64,000 bases of DNA from Mesorhizobium liriopis (GTDB lineage: Bacteria; Pseudomonadota; Alphaproteobacteria; Rhizobiales; Rhizobiaceae). Under the pieces are notes generated by a model. That model was not told the DNA's origin. It saw only the letters and a program-made list of their open reading frames with translations, and made no database searches. Both the position numbers and the translations under genes were made by a program. Numbering within the stretch: the first letter of the stretch is position 1; each line of letters opens with the position of its first letter. Positions 47,437 through 57,382 of the stretch are shown here, in pieces. The stretch is taken from positions 1 to 64,000 of the forward strand of contig NZ_JAMXQS010000008.1 of the NCBI RefSeq assembly GCF_024053505.1, read 5' to 3'.

Positions 47437-48885
47437 ATGGAAAATCACGTCTCGCCCGAGGAGCAGGCCGTTCCCGCCTCGGAAAATCTGCCGATCGATG
47501 CGTTCGCAACCGGCACCGGCATCAGCACTGGTGCCGTTGCGGGTACCGTCCGCAAGGTCTTCATGAAGACCTATGGCTGCCAGATGAACGTCTATGACAG
47601 CCAGCGCATGAGCGACGCGCTGGCTGCCGACGGTTATCAGCCGACGGAAGCGATCGAGGACGCCGACCTCGTTCTGTTCAACACCTGCCACATCCGTGAG
47701 AAGGCCGCGGAAAAGGTTTATTCGGAGATCGGACGCGTCCGCAAACTGAAGGATGCGCGCGCCAGGCAAGGCCGCGAAACGCTGGTCGGCATTGCCGGCT
47801 GCGTGGCGCAGGCCGAAGGCCGTGAGATGATCCGCCGCGCGCCGACGGTCGATTTCGTCATCGGCCCGCAGACCTATCACCGTCTGCCCGATGCCGTCGC
47901 GCGCGCGCGGGCTGGCGAAAAGGTGATAGCGACCGACTATCCGGAAGAAAGCAAGTTCGAGCATCTGCCGCACGCGCCGCGCGCGGTTCAGACTAAGCGC
48001 GGCGTCGCGGCGTTTCTGACCGTGCAGGAAGGCTGCGACAAGTTCTGCACCTTCTGCGTCGTGCCCTATACACGCGGCTCCGAGACCTCGCGCCCCGTGC
48101 GACAGATCGTGGCGGAAGCCGAACGTCTGGCCGCAGCTGGCGTGCGCGAGCTGACTTTGCTCGGCCAGAACGTGAATGGCTGGCACGGCGAAGGTCCGGA
48201 CGGTCGCGAATGGGGCTTGGGCGAACTGCTTTACCGTCTGGCCGAGGTGCCGGGCATCGCGCGCCTGCGCTACACCACCAGCCACCCGCGCGACATGGAC
48301 GATGCGCTGATCGCCGCCCATCGCGACCTGCCGGCCCTCATGCCCTACCTGCATTTGCCCGTGCAGTCGGGCTCGGACCCGATCCTCAAGGCGATGAACC
48401 GCCGCCACAAGGCGAGCGACTACCTCCGCCTGATCGACCGCATCCGCGCCGCACGTTCCGATATCGCGCTCTCGGGCGATTTCATCGTCGGCTTTCCCGG
48501 CGAAACGGAAGCCGATTTCCAGGCGACGCTCGATCTGATCGCCCAGGTCGGCTATGCCCAGGCCTTCTCCTTCAAATATTCGCCACGCCCCGGCACGCCG
48601 GGTGCGGAACTCGGCGACCATGTGGAAGAAGCGGTGAAGGACGAGCGCCTGCAGCGGCTGCAAGCGCTGGTCAACAGCCAGCAGGCGGCGTTCAATCAGG
48701 GGCTGGTCGGACGCACCATCGATTTGTTGATCGAAAAGCCCGGCCGCCGGCCAGATCAGAAGGTCGGGCGCTCGCCATGGCTTCAACCGGTCGTCATCGA
48801 TGCCCATCTAGGTGAGATCGGAGACCTTCGCACGGTGCGCGTCACCGGCACGGGCTTCAACACACTCATGGCCGAGGCCGCTTAA
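47437..48885 (+). CDS. miaB: tRNA-2-methylthio-N6-dimethylallyladenosine synthase MiaB
   Basis: A 482-residue radical SAM methylthiotransferase that converts i6A37 to ms2i6A37 in tRNA. The N-terminal cluster cysteines are in TYGCQMN, NTCHIRE and AGCVAQ; the radical SAM motif is CDKFCTFC; a TRAM domain ends the chain. About 40 extra N-terminal residues precede the UPF0004 domain. The ATG at 47437 with an AGAAGG site is preferred to the GTG at 47413. Confidence 0.96.
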   Translation: MENHVSPEEQAVPASENLPIDAFATGTGISTGAVAGTVRKVFMKTYGCQMNVYDSQRMSDALAADGYQPTEAIEDADLVLFNTCHIREKAAEKVYSEIGRVRKLKDARARQGRETLVGIAGCVAQAEGREMIRRAPTVDFVIGPQTYHRLPDAVARARAGEKVIATDYPEESKFEHLPHAPRAVQTKRGVAAFLTVQEGCDKFCTFCVVPYTRGSETSRPVRQIVAEAERLAAAGVRELTLLGQNVNGWHGEGPDGREWGLGELLYRLAEVPGIARLRYTTSHPRDMDDALIAAHRDLPALMPYLHLPVQSGSDPILKAMNRRHKASDYLRLIDRIRAARSDIALSGDFIVGFPGETEADFQATLDLIAQVGYAQAFSFKYSPRPGTPGAELGDHVEEAVKDERLQRLQALVNSQQAAFNQGLVGRTIDLLIEKPGRRPDQKVGRSPWLQPVVIDAHLGEIGDLRTVRVTGTGFNTLMAEAA

Positions 48886-48914
48886 GTGGCGGCCCTTTTC
48901 GCGGAGCACACTGC

Positions 48915-50024
48915 TTGAGCCAAACCACGGACCCCAAGGGGCCTCCTGCGGCACCTGTGTCCAACCCCCAGCCCAATCTGTCCAAGGGCATCGCGCCCCA
49001 AAGCGGTGCTCCCCAGACGGGGGCGTCCGACATGACCCATGTCGTGCTGTCCTTCGACAACAACCGCTATGCGAGCGCGCTTTACGGCCAGTTCGACCAG
49101 AACCTGGCCCTCGTCGAGCAGAAGCTCGGCGTCGATATCCGCTCGCGCGGCAACCAGCTCACCATCCGCGGCAATGCGGTGGCCGCCGAACAGGCGCGCC
49201 GTGCGCTCGATGCGCTTTACGCCGTGCTCCAGAAGGGCGGCGAGATCGCGCAGTCGGATGTGGAAGGCGCGCTGCGCATGGCCGTCACGCCCGACGACCA
49301 GCTGACGCTGCCCACCATGGAATCGAAGAGCAAGCTGTCGGCCGCCCAGATCGCCACGCGCAAGCGCACGATCTATGCCCGCACGCCCAATCAGGACGCC
49401 TATATGCGGGCGCTGGAGCGCTCCGAACTGGTGTTCGGCGTCGGTCCCGCCGGCACGGGCAAGACCTATCTCGCGGTGGCGCATGCCGCGATGCTGCTGG
49501 AACGCGGTCTGGTCGAGCGCATCATTCTTTCGCGTCCCGCCGTTGAAGCCGGCGAGCGGCTGGGCTTTCTGCCCGGCGACATGAAGGAAAAGGTCGATCC
49601 CTACCTGCGTCCGCTTTACGACGCGCTCCACGACATGATGCCCTCGGACCGCGTCGAGCGCGCGATCCAGGCCGGCGTCATCGAGATCGCCCCGCTCGCC
49701 TTCATGCGCGGCCGCACGCTCGCGCATTCGGCGGTGATCCTGGACGAAGCGCAGAACACGACCTCGATGCAGATGAAGATGTTCCTGACGCGTCTGGGCG
49801 AGAACTCGCGCATGATCATCACGGGCGATCCGACCCAGATCGACCTGCCGTCCAACACCCGTTCGGGCCTCGTCGAAGCCCTGCGCATTCTGGACGGCGT
49901 TTCGGGCATCGTCACCGTGCGCTTCAACGAAAAGGACGTGGTGCGTCACACGCTGGTCGCCGAAATCGTGTCCGCCTATGATCGTGACGCCCGCATCGCG
50001 CGCGGCATGGACGAGGCCGGCTGA
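48915..50024 (+). CDS. phoH: PhoH-family ATPase
   Basis: A 369-residue PhoH/YbeZ protein with Walker A GPAGTGKTYLA and Walker B VILDEAQN. YbeZ-type PhoH proteins act with YbeY, the next gene, in rRNA processing and quality control. The start is TTG at 48915 with CGGAG eight bases ahead; this adds an alanine- and proline-rich leader of about 39 residues before MTHVVLSFDNNRY, so the ATG at 49032 is an alternative. It lies 30 bases after miaB in the same operon. Confidence 0.93.
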   Translation: MSQTTDPKGPPAAPVSNPQPNLSKGIAPQSGAPQTGASDMTHVVLSFDNNRYASALYGQFDQNLALVEQKLGVDIRSRGNQLTIRGNAVAAEQARRALDALYAVLQKGGEIAQSDVEGALRMAVTPDDQLTLPTMESKSKLSAAQIATRKRTIYARTPNQDAYMRALERSELVFGVGPAGTGKTYLAVAHAAMLLERGLVERIILSRPAVEAGERLGFLPGDMKEKVDPYLRPLYDALHDMMPSDRVERAIQAGVIEIAPLAFMRGRTLAHSAVILDEAQNTTSMQMKMFLTRLGENSRMIITGDPTQIDLPSNTRSGLVEALRILDGVSGIVTVRFNEKDVVRHTLVAEIVSAYDRDARIARGMDEAG

Positions 50025-50032
50025 CCGTTCCC

Positions 50033-50590
50033 ATGGGCGAACCCGCCATTTCCCAACCCCACCCCGCGCCGCTTTCGGTCGAGGCGAGCGTCGAGGCCGG
50101 CGCTTGGCCCGACGAGGACCGACTTACCGCCATCGCCTCGGCTGCGGTCGAGGCGGTGCTCAGTGAGCTCGATGAAGCATTTCCGCCTGAAACGGAACTG
50201 AGCCTCGTCTTCACCGACGATGCCGCGATCCGTGTGCTCAACCGCGACTGGCGCGACAAGGACAAGCCCACCAATGTCCTGTCCTTCCCCGGGCCCGAGC
50301 CGCTGCCCGGGGTGGAGATGCCCGCGAGCCTTGGCGACATCGTCTTGGCCTTCGAGACGGTCGCCCGCGAGGCGGAGGCCGAGAGCAAGAGCTTCGAGCA
50401 CCACCTGACACATTTGATCGTGCACGGCTTCCTGCATTTGCTAGGCTTCGACCACGAGGACGAGGCGGAAGCGGAAGAGATGGAAGCCACCGAGCGCCGC
50501 GTTCTGGCGCGTCTCGGCATTGCCGATCCTTACGCAGACATATCCATAAACAACGGAGAAGCGCTGCCCGGGCAGCGCACGGAGCGATGA
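50033..50590 (+). CDS. ybeY: Endoribonuclease YbeY
   Basis: A 185-residue single-strand endoribonuclease that matures 16S rRNA 3' ends and assists ribosome quality control. The zinc motif is HGFLHLLGFDH (HxxxHxxxxxH), with NRDWRDKDKPTNVLSFP upstream. It overlaps the corC-like gene as ATGA and follows phoH after eight bases, the usual phoH-ybeY-corC order. Confidence 0.96.
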   Translation: MGEPAISQPHPAPLSVEASVEAGAWPDEDRLTAIASAAVEAVLSELDEAFPPETELSLVFTDDAAIRVLNRDWRDKDKPTNVLSFPGPEPLPGVEMPASLGDIVLAFETVAREAEAESKSFEHHLTHLIVHGFLHLLGFDHEDEAEAEEMEATERRVLARLGIADPYADISINNGEALPGQRTER

Positions 50591-51552
50591 GCGAAGACAA
50601 CATCACGGCACTGCGTGGGGCGGATGCCCACGAGGAAGGGTCGGAGGGCCTCAGTCGGCACACCGGGCCGACTTTTCTGGAACGGCTCGCAGGCTATTTC
50701 CGTGGCCGCAACGGCACTTTGCGCGAGGAGATCGCCGAAGCGCTGACGGCGGTGGAAGAAGACGGCAAGGAAGCCTTCTCGCCCGGCGAGCGTGTGATGC
50801 TCACCAATATTCTGGGCCTGCGCGAGGTCAGCGTCGAGGACGTGATGATCCCGCGCGCCGATATCGAGGCGATCGAGATCGGCACCAAGCTGTCCGACCT
50901 GTTGACGATCTTCGAGCGTTCCGGCCACTCGCGCATGCCGGTCTATGCCGGCTCGCTCGATGATCCGCGCGGCCTCGTCCATTTCCGCGACGTGCTCGCT
51001 TATATCACCCGGCAGTCGCACACCGAGAACGGGCTCGACATGTCACGCGTCGATCTGTCGGAGACGATCGGCAATCTCGACGTCATCCGCACCGTGCATT
51101 TCGTGACACCCTCCATGCATGTGTCGGACCTTCTCACCCGCATGCAGGCGTCGCGCATCCATGTAGCGCTGGTGATCGACGAATATGGCGGCACGGACGG
51201 TCTCGTCTCGCTCGAGGACATTCTCGAAACCGTGGTGGGCGACATTGCCGACGAGCACGACGACGAGCAGGCGCTGATCGTGCCCGATGGCGACAACGCT
51301 TATCTGGCCGACGCCAAGGCTGACATCGACGAGGCCACCGCCGTGATCGGGCCGGATTTCGCGATCGGCGATCACGAGGATTACATCGACACGATCAACG
51401 GCCTGATCGTCAACGAAGTGGGCCGCGTGCCGCAAACGGGCGAAGTGCCGGAAGTCCTGCCGGGCTTCGAGTTCCACATTCTCGACGCCGATCCGCGTCG
51501 CGTGAAGCGCGTGCGCATCGTGCGCCGGAGCGAGGAGGCGTCGGCCGCTTGA
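50587..51552 (+). CDS. Hemolysin/CorC-family CBS-domain protein
   Basis: A 321-residue cytosolic protein with two CBS domains (about 75-200; EVSVEDVMIPRADIEAI begins them) and a C-terminal CorC_HlyC domain (about 225-305). The set is homologous to CorC/TlyC/YbeX. It has no DUF21 membrane part, so it is the soluble YbeX/CorC type, linked to magnesium handling and ribosome maturation in E. coli. Its position between ybeY and lnt is conserved. The stop overlaps the TTG of lnt. Confidence 0.92.
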   Translation: MSEDNITALRGADAHEEGSEGLSRHTGPTFLERLAGYFRGRNGTLREEIAEALTAVEEDGKEAFSPGERVMLTNILGLREVSVEDVMIPRADIEAIEIGTKLSDLLTIFERSGHSRMPVYAGSLDDPRGLVHFRDVLAYITRQSHTENGLDMSRVDLSETIGNLDVIRTVHFVTPSMHVSDLLTRMQASRIHVALVIDEYGGTDGLVSLEDILETVVGDIADEHDDEQALIVPDGDNAYLADAKADIDEATAVIGPDFAIGDHEDYIDTINGLIVNEVGRVPQTGEVPEVLPGFEFHILDADPRRVKRVRIVRRSEEASAA

Positions 51553-53204
51553 GCGTCGGGGTCGGAGGATTGGAAGCGCCGCGGGCCGCCGATCGCGGCC
51601 CCTCGGCCTTGGAGCGGCTGGCGAACAGCGTCATCCTGCTCTGGGGCTGGCGGCGCTATGCGCTGATCTTCACCGCCGGTGCGCTGTTCGTTTTGGCGCA
51701 GGCGCCTTACGACTTCTTCGCGGTGGGCTTTCTGTCCTTTCCGCTCCTCGTCTGGCTGCTCGACGGCGCCGTGGTCGGCGGCAATGCCTCGCTCTGGCAA
51801 CGCGCACGGCCCTTCTTCGCGCTCGGCTGGTGGTTCGGCCTTGGCACGTTCCTGTTCGGCCTCTGGTGGGTCGGCGGGGCGATGCTGATCGAATCCGAAA
51901 CCTATATCTGGGCCTTGCCCATCGTGGCGCTCGGCCTGCCGCTTCTGCTTGCCCCCTTCTATGGTCTGGCGACGCTGCTCGCGCGGCTGTTCTGGGACGA
52001 GGGCCTCGGCCGCATCTTCGCGCTCGCCTTCGGCTTCGGCTTGGCCGAATGGCTGCGCAACTGGGTGCTGACCGGCTTCCCTTGGAACCCCGTCGGCTTC
52101 GCCACCATGCCCGTGCCGCTCGCCATGCAGAGCACCTATCTGATCGGCACGATCGGCATGAACGCGGCAGCGGTGTTCGTCTTCGCAGCACCCGCGCTTC
52201 TGGGCAGCGGCAGGCATCGCCGCGTCGGGCTGGCCCTGGCGTTTCTGCTTGTCGCCGCTCATCTTTCCTATGGCGCGTGGCGGCTCGACCAGCCGATTGA
52301 AGGCACGACCTTGCGCACGCGCATCGTCCAGCCCTCCATCGACCTGACGGAAAAATGGGATGGCGAAGTGCGCGACCGCATCTTCGCGACCATGCTCGAC
52401 CTGTCGAAAGGCCCGCCAGACGACCGTGGTGCGCCCATCGAGTTGACACTCTGGCCCGAAACCTCCGTGCCCTTCCTTCTGACCGAGCGTCCCGACGCCT
52501 TGAGCGCTCTCGGCAAGCTCGAACCGGCAGGCGAGGGCTTGCCCGACCATCTCACGCTGGTCGGTGCGGTGCGCGCGGAAGGCGAGATGGGCACGACCGA
52601 TGAGCGCTACTACAACGCGCTCGTCGCCGTGGACCGCGCCGGCCTGATCACGGGCGCCATGGACAAGGTGCATCGCGTGCCCTTCGGCGAATATATCCCC
52701 TTCGCCTCGCTCTTCTCGCTGGTCGGCGTCGAACAGATCGTGGCAGGCCCCATGACCTTCGAGGCGGGCGTACAGCGTCATAATTTCACGCTGCCGGGCG
52801 GCCTGATCGCAGCCCCCTTTATCTGCTACGAGATCATCTTTCCCGAAGAAGTGGATGCGGGCTCGGCTGGCGCCGACCTTCTCGTCAACGTCACCAATGA
52901 TGGCTGGTTCGGCGACACCGCCGGTCCCTACCAGCACTTCCGCAATTTCCAGATCCGCGCGGCCGAAACCGGCAAGCCGGGCCTGCGCTCGGCCAATAAC
53001 GGCATTTCGGGGGCGGTCGATGCGCGGGGGCGCGTGGCTGATGCGCTCGCCATGAACGAGCGTGGCCGCATCGACCTCTCGCTGACCGTGCCGAAGCGGG
53101 CGGAGATGCGTCTCTCCCCATCGGTGGTCGGCCTTGGTGTGGTTGCAGCTTGCGGCGTTCTGGCCCTGGCTTTCACCCTTCTCGGCCGGCGTCGCATGAA
53201 TTGA
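51549..53204 (+). CDS. lnt: Apolipoprotein N-acyltransferase
   Basis: A 551-residue inner-membrane enzyme that adds the third acyl chain to lipoproteins. About seven hydrophobic helices precede a nitrilase-type domain with catalytic E304 (LWPETS), K373 (MDKVHRVPFGEY) and C426 (FICYEIIFP). The start is TTG, overlapping the previous stop as TTGA, with GAGGAGG about 11 bases upstream. A final helix anchors the C-terminus. The length is slightly above the E. coli enzyme. Confidence 0.95.
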   Translation: MSVGVGGLEAPRAADRGPSALERLANSVILLWGWRRYALIFTAGALFVLAQAPYDFFAVGFLSFPLLVWLLDGAVVGGNASLWQRARPFFALGWWFGLGTFLFGLWWVGGAMLIESETYIWALPIVALGLPLLLAPFYGLATLLARLFWDEGLGRIFALAFGFGLAEWLRNWVLTGFPWNPVGFATMPVPLAMQSTYLIGTIGMNAAAVFVFAAPALLGSGRHRRVGLALAFLLVAAHLSYGAWRLDQPIEGTTLRTRIVQPSIDLTEKWDGEVRDRIFATMLDLSKGPPDDRGAPIELTLWPETSVPFLLTERPDALSALGKLEPAGEGLPDHLTLVGAVRAEGEMGTTDERYYNALVAVDRAGLITGAMDKVHRVPFGEYIPFASLFSLVGVEQIVAGPMTFEAGVQRHNFTLPGGLIAAPFICYEIIFPEEVDAGSAGADLLVNVTNDGWFGDTAGPYQHFRNFQIRAAETGKPGLRSANNGISGAVDARGRVADALAMNERGRIDLSLTVPKRAEMRLSPSVVGLGVVAACGVLALAFTLLGRRRMN

Positions 53205-53298
53205 CTTCTGCAACCACGCGACCGAATAGTGCCACTCTGACGCGAAGTGCTGAGCTTGCCTCGAGTTTCGACCAGACTGCCCGACGTGATGAGTGGAC

Positions 53299-53724
53299 AT
53301 GGAAAGCAAGAAGAAGCCCAATCCGATCGACGTCCATGTCGGTAGCCGCTTGCGTCTGCGCCGCAACATGCTGGGGATGAGCCAGGAGCGTCTGGGCGAA
53401 AGCCTGGGCATCACCTTTCAGCAGATCCAGAAATACGAGAAGGGCACCAACCGCATCGGCGCGAGCCGTTTGCAGGCGATCTCGGGTATTCTGGAAGTGC
53501 CCGTCTCCTTCTTCTTCGAAGGCGCGCCGGGGCAGGAAAATGCGGCTCCCTCGGGCTTCGGCGAGGAGCAGCAGGCTTCTTACGGCGACGACTTCTTGTC
53601 GAGCGCCGAAGGTATCCAGTTGCAGCGTGCCTTCGTGCGCATCGGCGACCCCAAGATCCGCCGCCGCATTCTCGATCTGGTCAAGGCCCTGAGCGCCGAA
53701 ACGGATGAGGGGAGCCCTTCCTAG
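53299..53724 (+). CDS. XRE/SinR-type HTH regulator
   Basis: A 141-residue protein with an XRE HTH at about residues 12-70 (RRNMLGMSQERLGESLGITFQQIQKYEKG). The HTH matches the y4wC-like regulators found between lnt and metK in rhizobia. The C-terminal half is short and probably disordered, ending in a helix (IRRRILDLVKAL). The ATG at 53299 is preferred to the GTG at 53293; the ribosome site is weak. The target is unknown, but the conserved position suggests a general role. Confidence 0.88.
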   Translation: MESKKKPNPIDVHVGSRLRLRRNMLGMSQERLGESLGITFQQIQKYEKGTNRIGASRLQAISGILEVPVSFFFEGAPGQENAAPSGFGEEQQASYGDDFLSSAEGIQLQRAFVRIGDPKIRRRILDLVKALSAETDEGSPS

Positions 53725-53855
53725 AGCAGAATTTCCTACGCGCCGTGCTTCCGCCCATGCGCCTTTTCTTGACGCTTTCCCTCCGATGATGCATCGCTTT
53801 GCCGCGTTCTCGGTGGGACGAGGGACCTGCCGCCTTTCTTGAGGGGATTTGCCCG

Positions 53856-55118
53856 TTGCGTCTGAACTATCTTTTCACCTCCGAGTCCGTGTCCGAAGGC
53901 CACCCCGACAAGGTGTGCGACCGCATTTCCGACGAGATCGTGGATCTGGTCTATCGCGAAGCCAAGAAGACGGGCATGGACCCGTGGAAGGTGCGTGTGG
54001 CCTGCGAAACGCTCGCCACCACCAACCGCCTCGTGATCGCCGGCGAAGTGCGCGTGCCCGAAACGCTTCTCAAGCACGACCGCGACGGCCAGGTGGTCGT
54101 GGACGCCGCAGGCCATCCCGTCATCAACCCGTCCAAGTTCCGCGCGGCAGCCCGCAAGGCCATCCGCGCCATCGGCTACGAGCAGGGCGGCTTCCACTGG
54201 AAGACGGTCAAGATCGACGTGCTCCTGCACGGCCAGTCGCCCGATATCGGCCAGGGTGTCGACAATTCCGCCGACCGCCAGGGCGAGGAAGGTGCGGGCG
54301 ATCAGGGCATCATGTTCGGCTATGCCGTGCGCGAAACGCCCGAACTGATGCCGGCCCCCATCTATTACAGCCACAAGATCCTCGAATTGCTGGCTGAGGC
54401 CCGCCACAAGGGCGAGGGCGAGGCGGCCAAGCTCGGGCCCGACGCCAAGAGCCAGGTCACCGTGCGCTATGAGGACGGCAAGGCAGCCGAAGCGACCCAG
54501 ATCGTGCTTTCCACCCAGCATCTCGACGAAAGCTGGGATTCCAAGAAGGTGCGGGCGGTGGTCGAGCCCTATATCCGTGCGGCGCTGGGCGACCTGAAGA
54601 TTGCCGACGACGCCAACTGGTACATCAACCCCACCGGCAAGTTCGTCGTCGGCGGTCCCGATGGGGATGCGGGGCTCACGGGCCGCAAGATCATCGTGGA
54701 CACCTATGGTGGGGCGGCCCCCCATGGCGGTGGTGCGTTTTCGGGCAAGGACACGACCAAAGTGGACCGCTCGGCGGCTTACGCCGCGCGCTATCTTGCC
54801 AAGAACGTGGTGGCGGCGGGTCTGGCCGAGCGCTGCACGATCCAGCTGTCCTATGCCATCGGCGTGGCCCAGCCGTTGTCGATCTATGTGGACCTTCACA
54901 ACTCCGGCACCGTCGACGAGGCCAAGCTCGAAGACGCGCTGCGCAAGGTCATGGACCTCTCGCCATCCGGCATTCGCCGCCATCTCGACCTCAACAAGCC
55001 GATCTATGCCAAGACCGCGTCCTACGGCCATTTCGGCCGCAAGCCCGGTCGCGACGGCTCGTTCTCATGGGAAAAGACCGACCTCGTCAAAGCCATCAAG
55101 CAGGCGGTCGCCGCCTGA
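53856..55118 (+). CDS. metK: S-adenosylmethionine synthase
   Basis: A 420-residue enzyme making S-adenosylmethionine from methionine and [33 protein letters not shown] and [15 protein letters not shown] are the three signature motifs. The start is TTG giving [11 protein letters not shown], as in rhizobial MetK, with GAGGGG about 8 bases ahead; an in-frame extension to 53799 has no support. The 131 bases before it were checked for a SAM-II riboswitch and none is evident. Confidence 0.97.
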   Translation: MRLNYLFTSESVSEGHPDKVCDRISDEIVDLVYREAKKTGMDPWKVRVACETLATTNRLVIAGEVRVPETLLKHDRDGQVVVDAAGHPVINPSKFRAAARKAIRAIGYEQGGFHWKTVKIDVLLHGQSPDIGQGVDNSADRQGEEGAGDQGIMFGYAVRETPELMPAPIYYSHKILELLAEARHKGEGEAAKLGPDAKSQVTVRYEDGKAAEATQIVLSTQHLDESWDSKKVRAVVEPYIRAALGDLKIADDANWYINPTGKFVVGGPDGDAGLTGRKIIVDTYGGAAPHGGGAFSGKDTTKVDRSAAYAARYLAKNVVAAGLAERCTIQLSYAIGVAQPLSIYVDLHNSGTVDEAKLEDALRKVMDLSPSGIRRHLDLNKPIYAKTASYGHFGRKPGRDGSFSWEKTDLVKAIKQAVAA

Positions 55119-55128
55119 ACCAATCGCC

Positions 55129-55827
55129 TTGACCGAGACCCAACGAACACGCGCGACGGAGGCCTTCTGGGGCCGCCGTCACGGCAAGCCGCTTCGTCCC
55201 ATGCAGGCCGAGGCCATGGATACCGTGCTGCCCGCGCGGCTGGTCGATGTGACGACGCCTGCGCCTCAGAACCTGCGCGCTCTCTTTGACGCGGAGACCG
55301 ACACAGTCCGCCTCGAAATCGGCTTCGGCGGCGGCGAGCATCTGTTGCGCGAGGCGGAAGCCCATCCGCGCACCGGCTTCATCGGCGTCGAGCCCTTCGT
55401 CAACGGCATGGCCAAGATGGCGATGCGGCTGTCCGAGGCGCCCCTGCCCAACATCCGGCTCTTCCACGACGACGCGACGCTGTTGCTCGACTGGCTGCCC
55501 GACGCCTCGCTCGACTGGATCGACCTGCTTTACCCCGACCCATGGCCCAAGAAGCGCCACTGGAAGCGGCGTTTCGTGAGCGACAAGAACCTCAGCCGCT
55601 TCGCCCGCATCCTCAAGCCCGGTGGCCGCTTCTGCTTTGCGTCGGATATCGACACCTATGTCGATTGGACGCTGATCCATGCGCGCGACCATGAGGCTTT
55701 CGAATGGCCGGCGCGATCCTCGCTCGACTGGCTGACGCCTTACAAGGGCTGGGCGCCCACGCGCTACGAGGAAAAGGCCCGGCGTGAAGGACGCAGTTCG
55801 GCCTATTTGACCTTTATCCGTCGCTGA
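55129..55827 (+). CDS. trmB: tRNA (guanine-N7)-methyltransferase TrmB
   Basis: A 232-residue SAM-dependent enzyme that forms m7G46 in t[15 protein letters not shown] is the SAM loop and [17 protein letters not shown] is the TrmB signature. It begins with a TTG 10 bases after the metK stop, giving [20 protein letters not shown]; the N-terminal [12 protein letters not shown] is usual in rhizobial TrmB. In many relatives rimP follows directly; here the tct operon lies between. Confidence 0.94.
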   Translation: MTETQRTRATEAFWGRRHGKPLRPMQAEAMDTVLPARLVDVTTPAPQNLRALFDAETDTVRLEIGFGGGEHLLREAEAHPRTGFIGVEPFVNGMAKMAMRLSEAPLPNIRLFHDDATLLLDWLPDASLDWIDLLYPDPWPKKRHWKRRFVSDKNLSRFARILKPGGRFCFASDIDTYVDWTLIHARDHEAFEWPARSSLDWLTPYKGWAPTRYEEKARREGRSSAYLTFIRR

Positions 55828-55841
55828 TCGGGACGCGCCGA

Positions 55842-55870
55842 TTGACAAGGCGGGGCCTCGCCCGCTCTAT
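55842..55870 (+). promoter_or_regulatory. Probable promoter of tctCBA
   Basis: TTGACA at 55842-55847 and CTCTAT at 55865-55870 are separated by 17 bases, a strong alphaproteobacterial sigma-70 match. It begins 15 bases after the trmB stop. A CCCCG-TTTC-CGGGG hairpin at 55887-55900 lies in the leader, without a T run. Confidence 0.6.
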
Positions 55871-55918
55871 GAGGCCGAAAGTGATGCCCCGTTTCCGGGG
55901 TTCTTGGGAGGAAATCAT

Positions 55919-56869
55919 ATGAAGACTTCGCTTTGGGCAGGCGTGATCCTGTCCGCACTCGTTTCTGCCGGCAGCGCCTGGGCGGCCGACTACAAGATCA
56001 TCGCGCCCGCGGCTCCCGGCGGCGGCTGGGACCAGACGGCCCGCTCGATGCAGTCCGCACTTCAGGATGACGGCATTTCGCCGAGCGTGCAGGTGACCAA
56101 CGTGCCGGGCGCCGGCGGCACCATCGGCCTTGCCCAGTTCGTCAACCAGGCGAGCGGCGATCCCGAGCAGCTGATCGTCGGCGGTTATGTCATGGTCGGC
56201 GCGATCCTCACCAACAATTCGCCCGTGACGCTCGAGCAGATCACGCCGATCGCGCGCCTGACCGGCGAGTATGAGGCGATCGTGGTTCCGGCCGCGTCCG
56301 AGATCAAGGACATGGCCGGCCTCGTCGAGAAGCTGAAATCCGATCCGGGCTCCGTGTCCTGGGGCGGCGGCTCGGCCGGCGGCACCGACCAGATCACGGC
56401 GGGCCTGATCGCCAAGGCCGTCGGCGTCGATCCGACCAAGGTCAACTACATCGCCTTTTCGGGTGGCGGCGAAGCGCTGGCGGCCATTCTCGGCAATCAG
56501 GTGACGGTCGGCATCTCCTCCTACAGCGAGTTCGCGAGCCAGGTTCAGGCCGGCACGCTGCGCCTGCTGGCCGTGTCGTCGGATGAGCGCCTCACCGGCG
56601 TCGAGGCGCCGACCTTCAAGGAAGCCGGCGTCGATGTCTCGATCCAGAACTGGCGCATGGTCGCGGCAGCTCCCGGCATCAGCGACGAGCAGAAGGCGAC
56701 TATTACGGCGGATGTCGACAAGATGGTGAAGTCCGAGGCCTGGAAGAAGATCCTTGCCGACAAGGGCTGGGCCGACACCTATCTGGCCGGCGACGAGTTC
56801 GTCGCGCAGCTCAAGAAGGATCAGGAAGCGACCGCGACGATCCTGAAGGAAATCGGCCTGGTTCAGTAA
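55919..56869 (+). CDS. tctC: Tripartite tricarboxylate transporter substrate-binding protein
   Basis: A 316-residue periplasmic binding protein (TctC/Bug family) with a Sec signal peptide, MKTSLWAGVILSALVSAGSA, cut near AWA-A. The mature part starts DYKIIAPAAPGGGWDQTAR, the classic Bug-family ligand loop. NVPGAGGTIGLAQF is also conserved. It captures tricarboxylates or similar organic acids for TctAB; the ligand is not predictable. A GGGAGG site precedes the ATG at 55919. It is first of the tctCBA operon. Confidence 0.92.
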   Translation: MKTSLWAGVILSALVSAGSAWAADYKIIAPAAPGGGWDQTARSMQSALQDDGISPSVQVTNVPGAGGTIGLAQFVNQASGDPEQLIVGGYVMVGAILTNNSPVTLEQITPIARLTGEYEAIVVPAASEIKDMAGLVEKLKSDPGSVSWGGGSAGGTDQITAGLIAKAVGVDPTKVNYIAFSGGGEALAAILGNQVTVGISSYSEFASQVQAGTLRLLAVSSDERLTGVEAPTFKEAGVDVSIQNWRMVAAAPGISDEQKATITADVDKMVKSEAWKKILADKGWADTYLAGDEFVAQLKKDQEATATILKEIGLVQ

Positions 56870-56908
56870 ACCAGAGCCAGCCAGCGACGAAATGCGAGCT
56901 ACGCTGTT

Positions 56909-57382
56909 ATGAGCGAGAACACATCGCGCCGCCCCGACCGGGCGGCGCTTCTGATTGCGCTGGGCCTCGTGGTGATCGGTGCGGTCATCGCGTGGAGCAC
57001 CTATAATGCCGGCGGCCCGCGCGGCTATTCGCCGGTCGGGCCCAAGACGGTTCCCTTCGTGATTGCCAGCGTTCTGGTGATCCTCGGAATTTTCACCGCA
57101 ATCGCGGGAATGCGCGGCGATTTTCCCGAGCGTGAGCATCATGATCCGAAGCCGATCCTCTGGATCCTCGGTGGTCTCGTTATCCAGATGCTTTCCATGA
57201 AGACGGTCGGCTTCTCGATCGCGACTGGCCTTCTCTTCGCACTCGTCGCGAAAGGCTTCGGACGCGGGCCGCTCTGGATGACGATACCCATCGGCATCGT
57301 CTTTTCCTTCGTGATCTGGTTCATTTTTGCCAAGGGCCTGCAGCTTTCGCTTCCGGCCGGTCCGCTGGAGCGTCTGATCTGA
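56909..57382 (+). CDS. tctB: Tripartite tricarboxylate transporter small membrane subunit
   Basis: A 157-residue inner-membrane protein with four hydrophobic helices ([34 protein letters not shown], and two near the C-terminus). [12 protein letters not shown] before helix two fits TctB. It lies 39 bases after tctC and overlaps tctA by one base (TGATG), so it belongs to the operon. Confidence 0.9.
   Translation: MSENTSRRPDRAALLIALGLVVIGAVIAWSTYNAGGPRGYSPVGPKTVPFVIASVLVILGIFTAIAGMRGDFPEREHHDPKPILWILGGLVIQMLSMKTVGFSIATGLLFALVAKGFGRGPLWMTIPIGIVFSFVIWFIFAKGLQLSLPAGPLERLI

Noticed and set aside
53725-53856. Possible SAM riboswitch before metK
   Set aside because: No SAM-II-like or SAM-I-like conserved core or pseudoknot is visible in the 131 bases; only an ordinary ribosome site was found. 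A covariance-model search would settle it.
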